The notes beneath the pieces were generated by a model. That model saw only the letters and a program-made list of their open reading frames with translations. It did not search any database and was not told the DNA's origin. Shown here one piece after another: positions 1 to 7,818 of a stretch of DNA of 64,000 nt. This DNA comes from Mycolicibacter heraklionensis (GTDB lineage Bacteria > Actinomycetota > Actinomycetes > Mycobacteriales > Mycobacteriaceae): assembly GCF_001021505.1 (NCBI RefSeq), contig NZ_LDPO01000011.1, forward strand, positions 1-64,000, given 5' to 3'. The translations under genes were made by a program, and so were the position numbers. How positions within the stretch are numbered: the stretch's first letter is position 1; each line of letters begins with the position of its first letter.

Positions 1-151
1 GTGGCACTCGGGGCGGCGGGGGTGCCGGGGGCCGGCGCAACTCCAGATACCAGGGCTGTTCCGGTGGACGTGGGCGCTGCGGCCCACGCGGCCGCGGAAT
101 CGGCGTGGTCCGGGGCTCCGGCGGCTCTTGCGGGTCTTGCGGACGGTTCAT
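1..151 (-). CDS. N-terminal fragment of a proline-rich protein (cut by window edge)
   Basis: An open frame begins with ATG at 151 on the minus strand and runs off the left edge, giving about 50 residues. The visible part is very rich in Pro and Arg (MNRPQDPQEPPEPRTT, later PRPPEQPW), typical of the cytoplasmic N-terminus of a mycobacterial membrane protein. It starts 13 bp after the stop of the metallopeptidase lipoprotein gene on the same strand, so it is probably the third gene of that operon. The body of the protein is outside the window and no function can be assigned. Shine-Dalgarno support is weak (GAGCGAG). Confidence 0.5.
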   Translation of the reverse strand, partial: MNRPQDPQEPPEPRTTPIPRPRGPQRPRPPEQPWYLELRRPPAPPPPRVP

Positions 152-164
152 GACAGCTCGCTCA

Positions 165-1634
165 TCACGGGAACCGCTCGAAGCATCCGTCGATGTCGCC
201 GTGCAGCCCCGACCGGAACGCAAGGATCCGGGTGAAACCCGCCGGCACGGTGTTGTCGTCGGCGTCGCTGGCGACGATGCCGTTCATCAGCAGACCGGTC
301 ACCGCCTCGTCGAGGTCACCGCCGGCCAGCGTCAAGCCCGGGCCCGAAGACAGCGTCATGGGCTCGGCCATCCGGCGCTGGGCAAACCCGGTCAGACACG
401 CGGTGCGCAGCGCCGCCGCTGCCGACTCCAAGCCGACTTCGCGTTCACGTTGCACGGCAAGCGCATACCGCGACGTGACGGCCGACAGTCCGGTGTTGTC
501 GCCCTGCGGCATACCCAGCGTCGATTGATCGGTCGGCGCACTCATGTCCTGCAGTCCGGCCAGATCGACGACGACGAGGTTGGACTCCGGGCAGTAGGCC
601 ACCGGGTCGGGCTGGTGGCCGCTGGGGCATTTGCCCGACGTGGACAACTGCGGCGGACGGGACAAACCGAAGATCTGGCCCAGCTGCTCCATCAGCGTCG
701 ACAACACCGACTCGTCGATCGTGAGGTCGCTTTGCGGGGTCTCCGAATCGAACAGGGAGCGCGGCAGATCGCCACGGCGTTTGCGGATCTCGTCCATGTC
801 GATCTCGGCGCACATCGCCGCACCGCCGTCGAAGCCGGTCTGGAAGGCGCCCACCCGGTCCAGCGCGGTGCCGTGCTCGTCGGAGATCGATACCGGATTG
901 TCCGGCGTCGACACCGGGTCGCGGATCACGATCAGGCCGGCCAGCACGTGGTTGAGGCCGTCGCCGGTGCTCAACTGCACCCGCGAGGAACTGCCCGCCG
1001 CCACCCACTGCAGGTACACCCCGGCAAAGCAGTCGGCCTGCTGTTCGCGGACCAGGGTGCGCGTCAGCGGGTTGACGATCCCGGCCATGTTCTGCAGTGC
1101 GTGCCCGTATTCGTGCGCCAGCGTCCCGTTGATCGCCATGTCGCCGAAGTACTTTCGCGCCGTGGGCAGGAACTTGGCGCGGTCCCAGGCCATCGTGTCC
1201 GTCCGGCGGCAATACATCGCGTTCGGCAGGTGGTAGCCGTCGCCGCCGCACACCGACGGGCCGTTCGGATCGGTGGAGTCATACGACATCAGCGTCGAGA
1301 CCGGCTGGAAGCGTCCGCGCAGCGCTTCGGAGTAGTGCTGGGTCCAGAAGTCCTCGATGTCGTCGACCGCCAGCAGCGACAGCCGGTCGATATCGCCGCC
1401 GTCGCTGCCCAGCACGCGGGCGGTGACGGGCGGCACGTCACCGCGCGGGCCGCTGGGACCCTCCGCGGTGGGCAGCCCGCCGACCCGTCCGGGGTCGTAC
1501 AGCATGGACACCGCGTGCCCGTCGATCACCGTCGGTGCGCTGCCCTCTGAGCAGCCCGCCAGCGCCAAGACCAGGGCTGTCACTCCGAAAACCGTTCTGG
1601 CGGTTCGGCCGAATCCGCGTTGCAACATCGTCAC
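165..1634 (-). CDS. Secreted lipoprotein zinc metallopeptidase (LpqM-like)
   Basis: A 489-aa predicted lipoprotein. A hydrophobic signal ends in a lipobox (LALAGC, Cys28), so it should be anchored on the outer face of the plasma membrane. HEYGH at residues 174-178 is the zinc-binding HExxH helix, and EQQADCFAG (about 197-205) matches the ELQAD segment carrying the third zinc ligand in neutral zinc metallopeptidases (YpfJ/PF04228 type). M. tuberculosis and M. smegmatis have a lipoprotein peptidase of this kind, LpqM, and the M. smegmatis protein is needed for conjugal DNA transfer. Whether this is an orthologue or a paralogue cannot be told by eye. Its GTG start overlaps the amidase stop (GTGA); an ATG at 1628 is an alternative start. 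Translational coupling with a peptidoglycan amidase suggests envelope processing. Confidence 0.78.
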   Translation of the reverse strand: MTMLQRGFGRTARTVFGVTALVLALAGCSEGSAPTVIDGHAVSMLYDPGRVGGLPTAEGPSGPRGDVPPVTARVLGSDGGDIDRLSLLAVDDIEDFWTQHYSEALRGRFQPVSTLMSYDSTDPNGPSVCGGDGYHLPNAMYCRRTDTMAWDRAKFLPTARKYFGDMAINGTLAHEYGHALQNMAGIVNPLTRTLVREQQADCFAGVYLQWVAAGSSSRVQLSTGDGLNHVLAGLIVIRDPVSTPDNPVSISDEHGTALDRVGAFQTGFDGGAAMCAEIDMDEIRKRRGDLPRSLFDSETPQSDLTIDESVLSTLMEQLGQIFGLSRPPQLSTSGKCPSGHQPDPVAYCPESNLVVVDLAGLQDMSAPTDQSTLGMPQGDNTGLSAVTSRYALAVQREREVGLESAAAALRTACLTGFAQRRMAEPMTLSSGPGLTLAGGDLDEAVTGLLMNGIVASDADDNTVPAGFTRILAFRSGLHGDIDGCFERFP

Positions 1635-2371
1635 CTGCTGAGGTAGGCCACGATCCCACTGGTGACGGCCGTGGCGTACTGCGCTCGCCCGTCGGCGCTC
1701 TCCAGCAGCGCCGCGTCCTGCGCGTTGCGCATGTTGCCCAGCTCGACCAGCACCGCCGGATACTCGGCCAGATTCAGCCCGGCCAGATCCGCCCGCCCGT
1801 AGAGGCCGTCGGCGCCCAGGTAACTGGATTGCGGAATGCCCGCGGCCGTCAGGGCGTCTCGGATGTCACCGGCCAGCGCCACGGCCGGACCGGATTGGGC
1901 GTCGTTGAGTGCCGGGCTGGAGTAATTGACGTGAAACCCGCGGCCGGAAGCCGGCCCGCCGTCGGCGTGGATGGACACGATTGCGTCCGGGTGCGCGGCG
2001 TTGGCCGCGGCGGCCCGCGCGTCGATGCATGGGCCTACCGAGGTGTCGTCGCCGCGCGAGAGCTCGGTGTGCACGCCCAGCCGCTCGAGTTCCGCGCGGA
2101 TCCGGTTGGTCACGTCCCAGTTCAGGCTGTGCTCGGGGTAGCCGTCGTCGGCGGCGGTTCCGCTGGTCTGACAGGGCTTGGTGCCGCCGCGCCCGTTGGG
2201 AACCTGCCGTGCGATCGAGGCGTCGTTGGCGCCGCTGTGTCCCGGGTCCAGAAACACCGTCTTGCCCGCAACGGCGGGGTTCTCGGGGTCGGCCGAAGCG
2301 GTGGGCGCAACCATGCCGGCCGCGAGGGAGCACGCGGCCGAAGCGACACAGAAAACGGCCCGGCGACGCAC
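1631..2371 (-). CDS. N-acetylmuramoyl-L-alanine amidase, Rv3717-like (copy 1)
   Basis: A 246-aa secreted zinc amidase (Amidase_3) that would cut the bond between MurNAc and the stem peptide. A signal peptide ends near TASA (residue 27). Zinc and catalytic residues are all visible: His45 in DPGHSG, Glu80 in YPEHS, His135 in SIHADGG and Glu210 in LVELGN. Each sits exactly 10 residues after the corresponding residue of M. tuberculosis Rv3717 (35/70/125/200, from memory). Two cysteines (67 and 115) could form the disulfide known in that enzyme. It is the first gene of a minus-strand operon with the metallopeptidase lipoprotein. A second copy lies at 32009-32782 in the position expected for the true Rv3717 orthologue, so this one is probably the extra paralogue. 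Confidence 0.9.
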   Translation of the reverse strand: MRRRAVFCVASAACSLAAGMVAPTASADPENPAVAGKTVFLDPGHSGANDASIARQVPNGRGGTKPCQTSGTAADDGYPEHSLNWDVTNRIRAELERLGVHTELSRGDDTSVGPCIDARAAAANAAHPDAIVSIHADGGPASGRGFHVNYSSPALNDAQSGPAVALAGDIRDALTAAGIPQSSYLGADGLYGRADLAGLNLAEYPAVLVELGNMRNAQDAALLESADGRAQYATAVTSGIVAYLSR

Positions 2372-2421
2372 CGGCCAAGACTAGCAAGCGGTCACCGGGC
2401 TCTCCGGGGTGTAATGGATCG

Positions 2422-3780
2422 ATGCAACTGATGTCACCGCTCGACTCGGTCTTCCTGCTGGCCGAGACGCGCGAGCACCCCATGCACGTCGGCGGACTGA
2501 TGTTGTTGGAGCCGCCGGAGGGCTCTGGACCGGAATTCGTCGGAGAGATCTATCGGGGCCTGCTGGCCGCCCGTGATCTGCAGCCCGCCTTCCGGAAGCG
2601 CCCGGCGTCGCTGCTCGGCGGGATCTCGGGCGTGGGCTGGGCCTTCGACGACGACGTCGACCTCGAGTACCACGTGCGGCGCTCGGCGCTGCCGGTACCG
2701 GGCCGGGTGCGCGATCTGCTGGAGCTCACTTCGCGGCTGCACGGCAGCCTGCTCGACCGGCACCGCCCGCTGTGGGAAGCCCACGTGGTCGAGGGCCTCA
2801 ACGACGGTCGGTTCGCCGTCTACGTCAAGGTCCACCACTCCCTGATCGACGGTGTCTCGCTGCTGCGGCTGATGCGCCGCACTTTGTCAACCGATCCGCG
2901 GGAATCGGAACTGCGCACCCCGTGGTCGGTCCAGGTGTCATCGCGGCCGCGCCCCGAGTCACCGTCCCGCTTGAGCGAGTTGACTCAGATGGTCAAAGAT
3001 GTTGCCGCCCTGGGGCCTTCAACAGTGAGACTCGCGCGCGCCGCGCTGCTGGAGCAGCAGCTGACCCTGCCGTTCGAGGCGCCGCGCACCATGCTCAACG
3101 TCAAGATCGGCGGTGCCCGCCGCTGCGCGGCCCAGTCCTGGCCGGTGGAACGGGTCATCGCGGTCAAGCGCGCGGCCGGGGTGACGGTCAACGACGTGGT
3201 GCTCGCGATGTGCGCCGGGGCGCTGCGGGCCTACCTCGAAGAGCAGCACGCCCTGCCGGATCATCCGCTGGTGGCCATGGTCCCGGTGAGCCTGCGGACC
3301 GAAGCCGAGGCCGATGCCGGCGGCAACATGGTCGGCGCGATCCTGTGCAACCTGGCCACCGACCTCGATGACCCGGCGCAGCGGCTGGAGACCATCAGCG
3401 AGTCGATGCGCCGCAACAAGAAGGTGTTCAGCGAGCTGCCGCGCACGCAGGCGCTGGCACTGTCGGCGGCCAACATGGCGCCGCTGGCGCTGGCGGCCAT
3501 CCCCGGCTTCGTCTCGGCGGCCAAGCCGCCGTTCAACATCGTCATCTCCAACGTGCCTGGCCCGGCCGAGCCGCTGTACTGGCAGGGCGCCCGCCTGGAC
3601 GGCAACTATCCGATGTCGATCGCGCTGGACGGACAGGCGCTGAACATGACGGTGGTCAGCAACGCCGGCAACCTCGATTTCGGGCTGGTCGGCTGCCGTC
3701 GCTCGGTTCCGCACCTGCAACGCCTGCTCGGGCACTTGGACACCGCGCTGGAAGACCTGGAACACGCCGTGGGTGTGTGA
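2422..3780 (+). CDS. tgs2: Wax ester synthase/diacylglycerol acyltransferase (Tgs2-type)
   Basis: A 452-aa WS/DGAT enzyme that makes triacylglycerol or wax ester from acyl-CoA and diacylglycerol or alcohol at the membrane. The active-site motif HHSLIDG lies at residues 138-144, with His139 as predicted catalytic base. The N-terminus (MQLMSPLDSVFLL) is the usual family start, which fixes ATG 2422; the frame is open further upstream only as antisense of the amidase. FNIVISNVPGP near residue 375 is the second conserved WS/DGAT block. Length and the following NUDIX gene match the Rv3734c-Rv3733c pair, hence tgs2. The next gene begins 3 bp after this stop, so they are likely co-transcribed. The gene is divergent from the amidase across about 50 bp. 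Confidence 0.88.
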   Translation: MQLMSPLDSVFLLAETREHPMHVGGLMLLEPPEGSGPEFVGEIYRGLLAARDLQPAFRKRPASLLGGISGVGWAFDDDVDLEYHVRRSALPVPGRVRDLLELTSRLHGSLLDRHRPLWEAHVVEGLNDGRFAVYVKVHHSLIDGVSLLRLMRRTLSTDPRESELRTPWSVQVSSRPRPESPSRLSELTQMVKDVAALGPSTVRLARAALLEQQLTLPFEAPRTMLNVKIGGARRCAAQSWPVERVIAVKRAAGVTVNDVVLAMCAGALRAYLEEQHALPDHPLVAMVPVSLRTEAEADAGGNMVGAILCNLATDLDDPAQRLETISESMRRNKKVFSELPRTQALALSAANMAPLALAAIPGFVSAAKPPFNIVISNVPGPAEPLYWQGARLDGNYPMSIALDGQALNMTVVSNAGNLDFGLVGCRRSVPHLQRLLGHLDTALEDLEHAVGV

Positions 3781-3783
3781 GGC

Positions 3784-4257
3784 GTGGCCAGGCGCAGCGC
3801 CGGGCTGCTGCTGTACCGGGACGGCGCCGACGGCGGCATTGAGGTGCTGATCGCCCACCCCGGCGGCCCGTTCTGGGCGCGCAAGGACGACGGGGCCTGG
3901 TCGATCCCCAAGGGGGAGCAGCCCGAGGGTGAGGACCCGTGGGACACCGCGCGACGTGAATTCGCCGAGGAGGTCGGCCTTCAGCCGCCGGACGGCGAGC
4001 GCGCCGACCTCGGCGTGGTGCGGCAGGCTGGCGGAAAGGTGGTCACGGCGTTCGCCGTGCACGGCGACCTCGACGTCACCGACGCCCGCAGCAACACCTT
4101 CGAACTGGAGTGGCCGCCGCGGTCAGGACAGGTGCGGGAGTTTCCCGAGGTCGACCGGGTCGGCTGGTTCTCACTGGAGCAGGCTCGTACCAAGCTGTTG
4201 GCCGGGCAGCGGCCCCTGCTGGACCGGTTGGTGGAGCGCCTGGGAATCGAGCCCTAA
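3784..4257 (+). CDS. NUDIX hydrolase (Rv3733c-like)
   Basis: A 157-aa hydrolase of nucleoside-diphosphate-linked substrates. A perfect Nudix box lies at residues 44-66: G-x5-E-x7-REFAEEVGL, with metal-binding glutamates at 59, 62 and 63. The protein is a single domain, and the PKGE sequence starting the box is typical of diadenosine polyphosphate or RNA-processing NUDIX enzymes, but the substrate cannot be read from the sequence. GTG start, 3 bp after tgs2, so it is probably in the same operon. Its stop overlaps the stop of the convergent acyl-AMP ligase by 4 bp, leaving no room for a separate terminator. Confidence 0.9.
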   Translation: MARRSAGLLLYRDGADGGIEVLIAHPGGPFWARKDDGAWSIPKGEQPEGEDPWDTARREFAEEVGLQPPDGERADLGVVRQAGGKVVTAFAVHGDLDVTDARSNTFELEWPPRSGQVREFPEVDRVGWFSLEQARTKLLAGQRPLLDRLVERLGIEP

Positions 4258-6110
4258 CCGCCGGTCTGGGGCGGCGGCGTTCCTTGTTGCTGCTGACGCC
4301 GCTGCGCCAAGCTGGAAACGATCATCCGGGCCAGCGTGCTCGCTCCGGCTCCTGCGGTCCCCTGCGAGGACCGTACGGCCGGCGCCGCCGGAGCATGCCA
4401 CTGCGCCAGCGGGTGCAGTTCGCCGGCGAGGAACTGTCGCCGGCATTCGCCCCGCTGAATCTTGCCGCTCGAGGTGGTGGGCACCCGCATCGCCGGTACC
4501 AGCAATACGTCATGGGTGTCCAAGCCGTGCTGCTCGCGGACCGCTGCGCGGATGGACTCCATGATTCCCGGATACTCGCTCTCGGCGACCTGCTGCCGAT
4601 AGTCCAGTTCCTGCACGACCACCAGGCGGGCGTCGGCGTGCGGTTTCGGTTGCACCGAGAAGACCGCGCCGCGGTCAGCCAGCAACGCCGGATGGCTGTC
4701 CTGCACCGTCGGCTCGATGTTGTTCGGGAAATAGTTGCTGTCGCCGATGGTGACGAGGTCCTTCCACCGCCCGGTGACGAATACCTCGCCCTGGCAAAGA
4801 AATCCCATGTCGCCGGTGCGCAGGAAGGGGCCTTCACCGGTGTCCGACAGGAATCCGGCAAACGAGTGCGCGTTCTCTATCGGCCGTGCCCAGTAGCCCT
4901 GCGCAACGCTGGGTCCGGACACCCAGATCTCGCCGACCTCGTCCGGCCCGCGCTGCTGGCGGGTCTCCGGATCGACGATCACGACTCGTTGGCCGTGCAC
5001 CGGTGGGCCGCAGCTGACCACCGCGACGGCGTCGGTGGTGGCGTCGACGTCGACAGTGCGGTTCTCGCTCAGCGCCTTGCTGTCGACGTAGCGGACGCCG
5101 GCGACCTCCGGAGTGGGGTCGGCGGAGACCAGCAGGGTGGCCTCGGCCAGGCCATAGCACGGGAGAAACGCCTCGATGCGGAATCCCGCCGGAGCGAACG
5201 CGTCGGCGAACTCCTGAATGGTCGATGCGTGGATCGGCTCGGAACTGCTCGCGGCGGTGGTCCAGTGCGACAGATCCAGTGCCGCACGCTGCTCGGGGGT
5301 GCTCTGTTTGACGCACAACCGGTAGGCGCTGTTGGGCGCTGCGGTCGTGTTGGCGCGAAACCGAGACATGGCTTCCAGCCACGCCATCGGCCGTTGGAAG
5401 AAGACGATCGGCGACATCAATACGGTGGTGCAGCCGACGTAGATCATCTCCAGGACCCCACCGATCAGGCCCATGTCGTGCTGCTGCGGCAGGAAGTAGA
5501 CGCTCGTCTCGTTCTCGTGGCCGTGGTAGGCCCGCCGGATGGACTCCAAGTTGTGCATGAGGTTGCCGTGCGTCACCACGACACCCTTCGGTGACTTGGT
5601 CGAACCGGAGGTGTACTGGATCATCGCCGTGGTGCTCGGGTCGATGTCGGGCGCCTGCCACGCTTCGGGGGAGACGGCCTGGTCGATGGCGCACCACCGT
5701 AGCGCCGATATGCCGGGCACATCGGCAGCCGCCGCCTGAAGTTGGTTCTGGGTGGTGGAGGTCGCCACCGCGAAGGTGGCCTGCGCATCGGGCGCGACCA
5801 GCTTCAGGCGGGCCAGTGGAGTGTCGACCGGCACCGCGATCGCCCCAGCGTAGAAGCAGCCGAAAATGCTGATGATGCTGTCCAGGCCCGGTCGGCAGAT
5901 CGCCAGCACTCGTTGCCCGGCAGCGCCTTGGCGCTGCAGTTCGGCCCCCACTGCCCGAGCCTTGGCGTCGAGTTCCCGATACGTCAGGCTGGCCGTGACG
6001 TTGTTACCGTCCGGCGCGAAGCGGAACGCGACTTTGTCCTCGTACCGGTCGGCCTGCAGCCGAAGCAAGTCCACCAGGGTGGGCGTTGTTGGAATGAACT
6101 GCTCAGGCAT
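4254..6110 (-). CDS. Fatty-acyl-AMP ligase (FadD/FAAL family)
   Basis: A 618-aa adenylate-forming enzyme. The ATP-binding signature YTSGSTKSPKG is followed by a substrate pocket (FLPCYGLAEATLL), the C-terminal hinge region RTGDMGFL and the catalytic lysine region SSGKIQRGECR. The sequence looks like FAALs, which load acyl-AMP onto acyl carrier domains, more than acyl-CoA ligases. Unusually, no polyketide synthase or carrier protein lies nearby, so the partner is unknown. The C-terminus ends in a Gln/Pro-rich tail (RRQQQQGTPPPQTGG). ATG 6110 is preferred over GTG 6116 because a TAGGGT -10 box ends 6 bp before it, implying a leaderless mRNA. Confidence 0.85.
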   Translation of the reverse strand: MPEQFIPTTPTLVDLLRLQADRYEDKVAFRFAPDGNNVTASLTYRELDAKARAVGAELQRQGAAGQRVLAICRPGLDSIISIFGCFYAGAIAVPVDTPLARLKLVAPDAQATFAVATSTTQNQLQAAAADVPGISALRWCAIDQAVSPEAWQAPDIDPSTTAMIQYTSGSTKSPKGVVVTHGNLMHNLESIRRAYHGHENETSVYFLPQQHDMGLIGGVLEMIYVGCTTVLMSPIVFFQRPMAWLEAMSRFRANTTAAPNSAYRLCVKQSTPEQRAALDLSHWTTAASSSEPIHASTIQEFADAFAPAGFRIEAFLPCYGLAEATLLVSADPTPEVAGVRYVDSKALSENRTVDVDATTDAVAVVSCGPPVHGQRVVIVDPETRQQRGPDEVGEIWVSGPSVAQGYWARPIENAHSFAGFLSDTGEGPFLRTGDMGFLCQGEVFVTGRWKDLVTIGDSNYFPNNIEPTVQDSHPALLADRGAVFSVQPKPHADARLVVVQELDYRQQVAESEYPGIMESIRAAVREQHGLDTHDVLLVPAMRVPTTSSGKIQRGECRRQFLAGELHPLAQWHAPAAPAVRSSQGTAGAGASTLARMIVSSLAQRRQQQQGTPPPQTGG

Positions 6111-6116
6111 GCCCAC

Positions 6117-6122
6117 ACCCTA
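6117..6122 (-). promoter_or_regulatory. -10 element of the acyl-AMP ligase gene
   Basis: TAGGGT, a common mycobacterial -10 hexamer, is separated by 6 bp from ATG 6110. This geometry puts the transcription start at the start codon (leaderless mRNA). It lies in the short gap after the CxxC gene. No convincing -35 was seen. Confidence 0.45.
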
Positions 6123-6144
6123 ATCCGTGCGCCCAGGGGCGCGA

Positions 6145-6279
6145 CTAGGAGCGCTTTGTCTCCGGGTGGCCGCCGCACCACTGTTCCGGTGGCACCTGTG
6201 CCTTCACCTCGGCGATGTGGTCACCGCAGCCGTCCCAGGTGGTCTTGCCGCAAACCCGACACGGCACGGGGTAGCACAT
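6145..6279 (-). CDS. 44-aa cysteine/histidine mini-protein, probable zinc knuckle
   Basis: A small gene below the usual ORF cutoff. The protein starts MCYPVPCRVCGKTTWDGCGD and ends QWCGGHPETKRS. It has five cysteines, including CRVC (7-10), plus Cys18, His21, Cys37 and His40, a spacing that could bind one zinc ion like a treble-clef or zinc-ribbon knuckle. A strong Shine-Dalgarno (AAAGGAAC) stands 5-6 bp before ATG 6279. It begins 12 bp after the DUF302 gene on the same strand, so both should be expressed from the CsoR/CstR-like operator promoter. I do not recognise a named family. A metal- or thiol-related accessory role is inferred from composition and context only. Confidence 0.75.
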   Translation of the reverse strand: MCYPVPCRVCGKTTWDGCGDHIAEVKAQVPPEQWCGGHPETKRS

Positions 6280-6291
6280 CGGCGGTTCCTT

Positions 6292-6708
6292 TCAGGTGGT
6301 GCGCAACGCAACCGCCAGCGTATCGATGACGGTGCGGATCTTCTCGCTCACCTCGTCGGCGATCGCCGCCAACGCCGGATTGTCGATGACCTGGGCCATC
6401 AGTTGTGGGTTCATGGCCTCCACCAGCACTGTGCCCGGGTGCTCGGTGTCTTCGCGAACCACGATGTTGCACGGCAGCAGCACTCCGATGCGCTTCTCGA
6501 CCGTCACGGCTCGGTGCGCCAGCGGTGGGTTGCAGGCACCCAGGATCAGGTAGCGCTCCATCTCCTCGCCGAGCTTGGCCTTCAGCGTCGCCTGCATGTC
6601 GATCTCGGTCAGCACGCCGAAACCGTTGTCCTTCAAAATCTCTCGGGTCTTCTCGGTGACTGCGTCGAAATCGGCGCCGGTCACCGCAGTGCTCATTGCC
6701 ACGGACAT
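6292..6708 (-). CDS. DUF302 family protein
   Basis: A 138-aa protein with the DUF302 fold: an N-terminal segment with DFDAVTEKTREILKDNGFGV, then LGACNPPLAHRA and LPCNIVVRED, then a C-terminal helix. The conserved cysteines are in GACNP and LPCN. DUF302 proteins are often linked to CsoR/CstR-type metal or persulfide regulons; their biochemical role is unsettled. No signal peptide. ATG 6708 is chosen because a near-perfect Shine-Dalgarno (AAGGAGG) precedes it. The open frame extends upstream to 6801, but that part crosses the operator and the promoter region. Followed 12 bp later by the CxxC mini-protein gene. Confidence 0.85.
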   Translation of the reverse strand: MSVAMSTAVTGADFDAVTEKTREILKDNGFGVLTEIDMQATLKAKLGEEMERYLILGACNPPLAHRAVTVEKRIGVLLPCNIVVREDTEHPGTVLVEAMNPQLMAQVIDNPALAAIADEVSEKIRTVIDTLAVALRTT

Positions 6709-6744
6709 GAGACCTCCTTGATGGTGTTGACCCCAGCCTACCAG

Positions 6745-6760
6745 ACACCCCGGGGGGTAT
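6745..6760. promoter_or_regulatory. CsoR/CstR-like operator (G/C-tract palindrome)
   Basis: Read on the minus strand, ATACCCCCCGGGGTGT is nearly identical to the classical operator type ATACCCC-NN-GGGGTAT bound by the CsoR/CstR/RcnR family of copper, nickel or persulfide sensors. Only one outer base departs from dyad symmetry besides the centre. It lies 36 bp upstream of the DUF302 start and 24 bp upstream of the divergent haloalkane dehalogenase start, so it could control both. No CsoR-type gene is in the window, so the regulator must act in trans. Confidence 0.6.
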
Positions 6761-6784
6761 ATACCGCCGCGGTATCGTCGCCTC

Positions 6785-7690
6785 ATGCAAACCCTGCGCA
6801 CGCCCGACGACAGGTTCGTCGGTCTCCCGGATTTCGCCTACCCGCCGCAGTTTTGCGACCTCGACGACGATGACGGCGGCACGCTGCGGGTGGCATGGGT
6901 AGAGCACGGGCCCGAAGACGGGGATCCGATTTTGATGCTGCATGGCGAGCCCTCGTGGTCGTATCTGTACCGCAAGATGATGCCGATCCTGGCCGAGGCG
7001 GGGTACCGGGTGATCTGTCCGGACCTGGTCGGGTTCGGCCGTTCCGACAAGCCGACCCGAGCCGAAGACCACACCTACGCACGCCATGTCGAGTGGATGC
7101 GCGCGCTGGCGTTCGACGTCCTGGACCTGCAGAACGCGACCCTGGTGTGCCAGGACTGGGGCGGGCTGATCGGTCTGCGGGTGCTCGCCGAGAACCCGGA
7201 CCGGTTCAGTGGCGTCGTCGTGGCCAACACCGGTCTGCCCACCGGGGACATTCCGATGCCGGAGGTCTGGTGGCGCTTCCGGGAGGCGATCCAGACCGCG
7301 CCGACGATCAATGTCGGATGGTTCGTGCAGTCCGGATGTCGCCGGCCGATGAGCGATGCCGTCCGGGCCGGCTACGACGCCCCGTTCCCCGACGACAGCT
7401 ACTGCGTCGGTCCCCGGACGATGCCGTCGCTGATCCCCACCACGCCGGAAGACCCCGCGGCCCCGGCAAACCGTGCGGCGTGGGCCGCCCTGTGCGCCTC
7501 GCAGACCCCGATGCTGGTCGCGTTCAGCGACGGCGACCCGATCACCGGGGCCATGGCGCCGATCTTCCAGCGTGAGATGGTCGGCGCGCACGGCCGGGCG
7601 CACCCGGTGATCCACGACGCCGGGCACTTCCTGCAGGAGGACGCCGGCGAAGAACTCGCCCGTCACGTCGTGGAGTTCCTGCGCCGCTGA
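6785..7690 (+). CDS. Haloalkane dehalogenase family alpha/beta hydrolase
   Basis: A 301-aa cytoplasmic alpha/beta hydrolase of the HLD-I haloalkane dehalogenase type, which would replace a halogen with hydroxyl on short haloalkanes. Key residues: oxyanion segment HGEPSWSYLYR (53-63), nucleophile Asp124 followed by halide-binding Trp125 in CQDWGG, and catalytic His in DAGHFLQED near the C-terminus. The sequence resembles M. tuberculosis Rv2296 (for example GFGRSDKPT and GYDAPFPD). The natural substrate of mycobacterial members is unknown. Divergent from the DUF302 operon, with the CsoR/CstR-like operator between them. Confidence 0.86.
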   Translation: MQTLRTPDDRFVGLPDFAYPPQFCDLDDDDGGTLRVAWVEHGPEDGDPILMLHGEPSWSYLYRKMMPILAEAGYRVICPDLVGFGRSDKPTRAEDHTYARHVEWMRALAFDVLDLQNATLVCQDWGGLIGLRVLAENPDRFSGVVVANTGLPTGDIPMPEVWWRFREAIQTAPTINVGWFVQSGCRRPMSDAVRAGYDAPFPDDSYCVGPRTMPSLIPTTPEDPAAPANRAAWAALCASQTPMLVAFSDGDPITGAMAPIFQREMVGAHGRAHPVIHDAGHFLQEDAGEELARHVVEFLRR

Positions 7691-7818
7691 TCGCTTGCGC
7701 CGGCGGCCGTGGGATCGCGGGCGAGTTCGGGTTGTCGCGCAAAGCCGGGCGACAGACACACCACCTGCCGGCGGTGGCTTCTGTGACAGATGAGGCCGCA
7801 GCACCCATGATGGACACC

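Noticed and set aside
105..1550. 481-codon plus-strand frame over the metallopeptidase gene
   Set aside because: Arg/His-rich antisense translation with no domain, while the minus strand has a lipobox and HEYGH.
1981..2421. Upstream extension of the tgs2 frame
   Set aside because: It overlaps the amidase gene and has no WS/DGAT features; the family N-terminus begins at ATG 2422.
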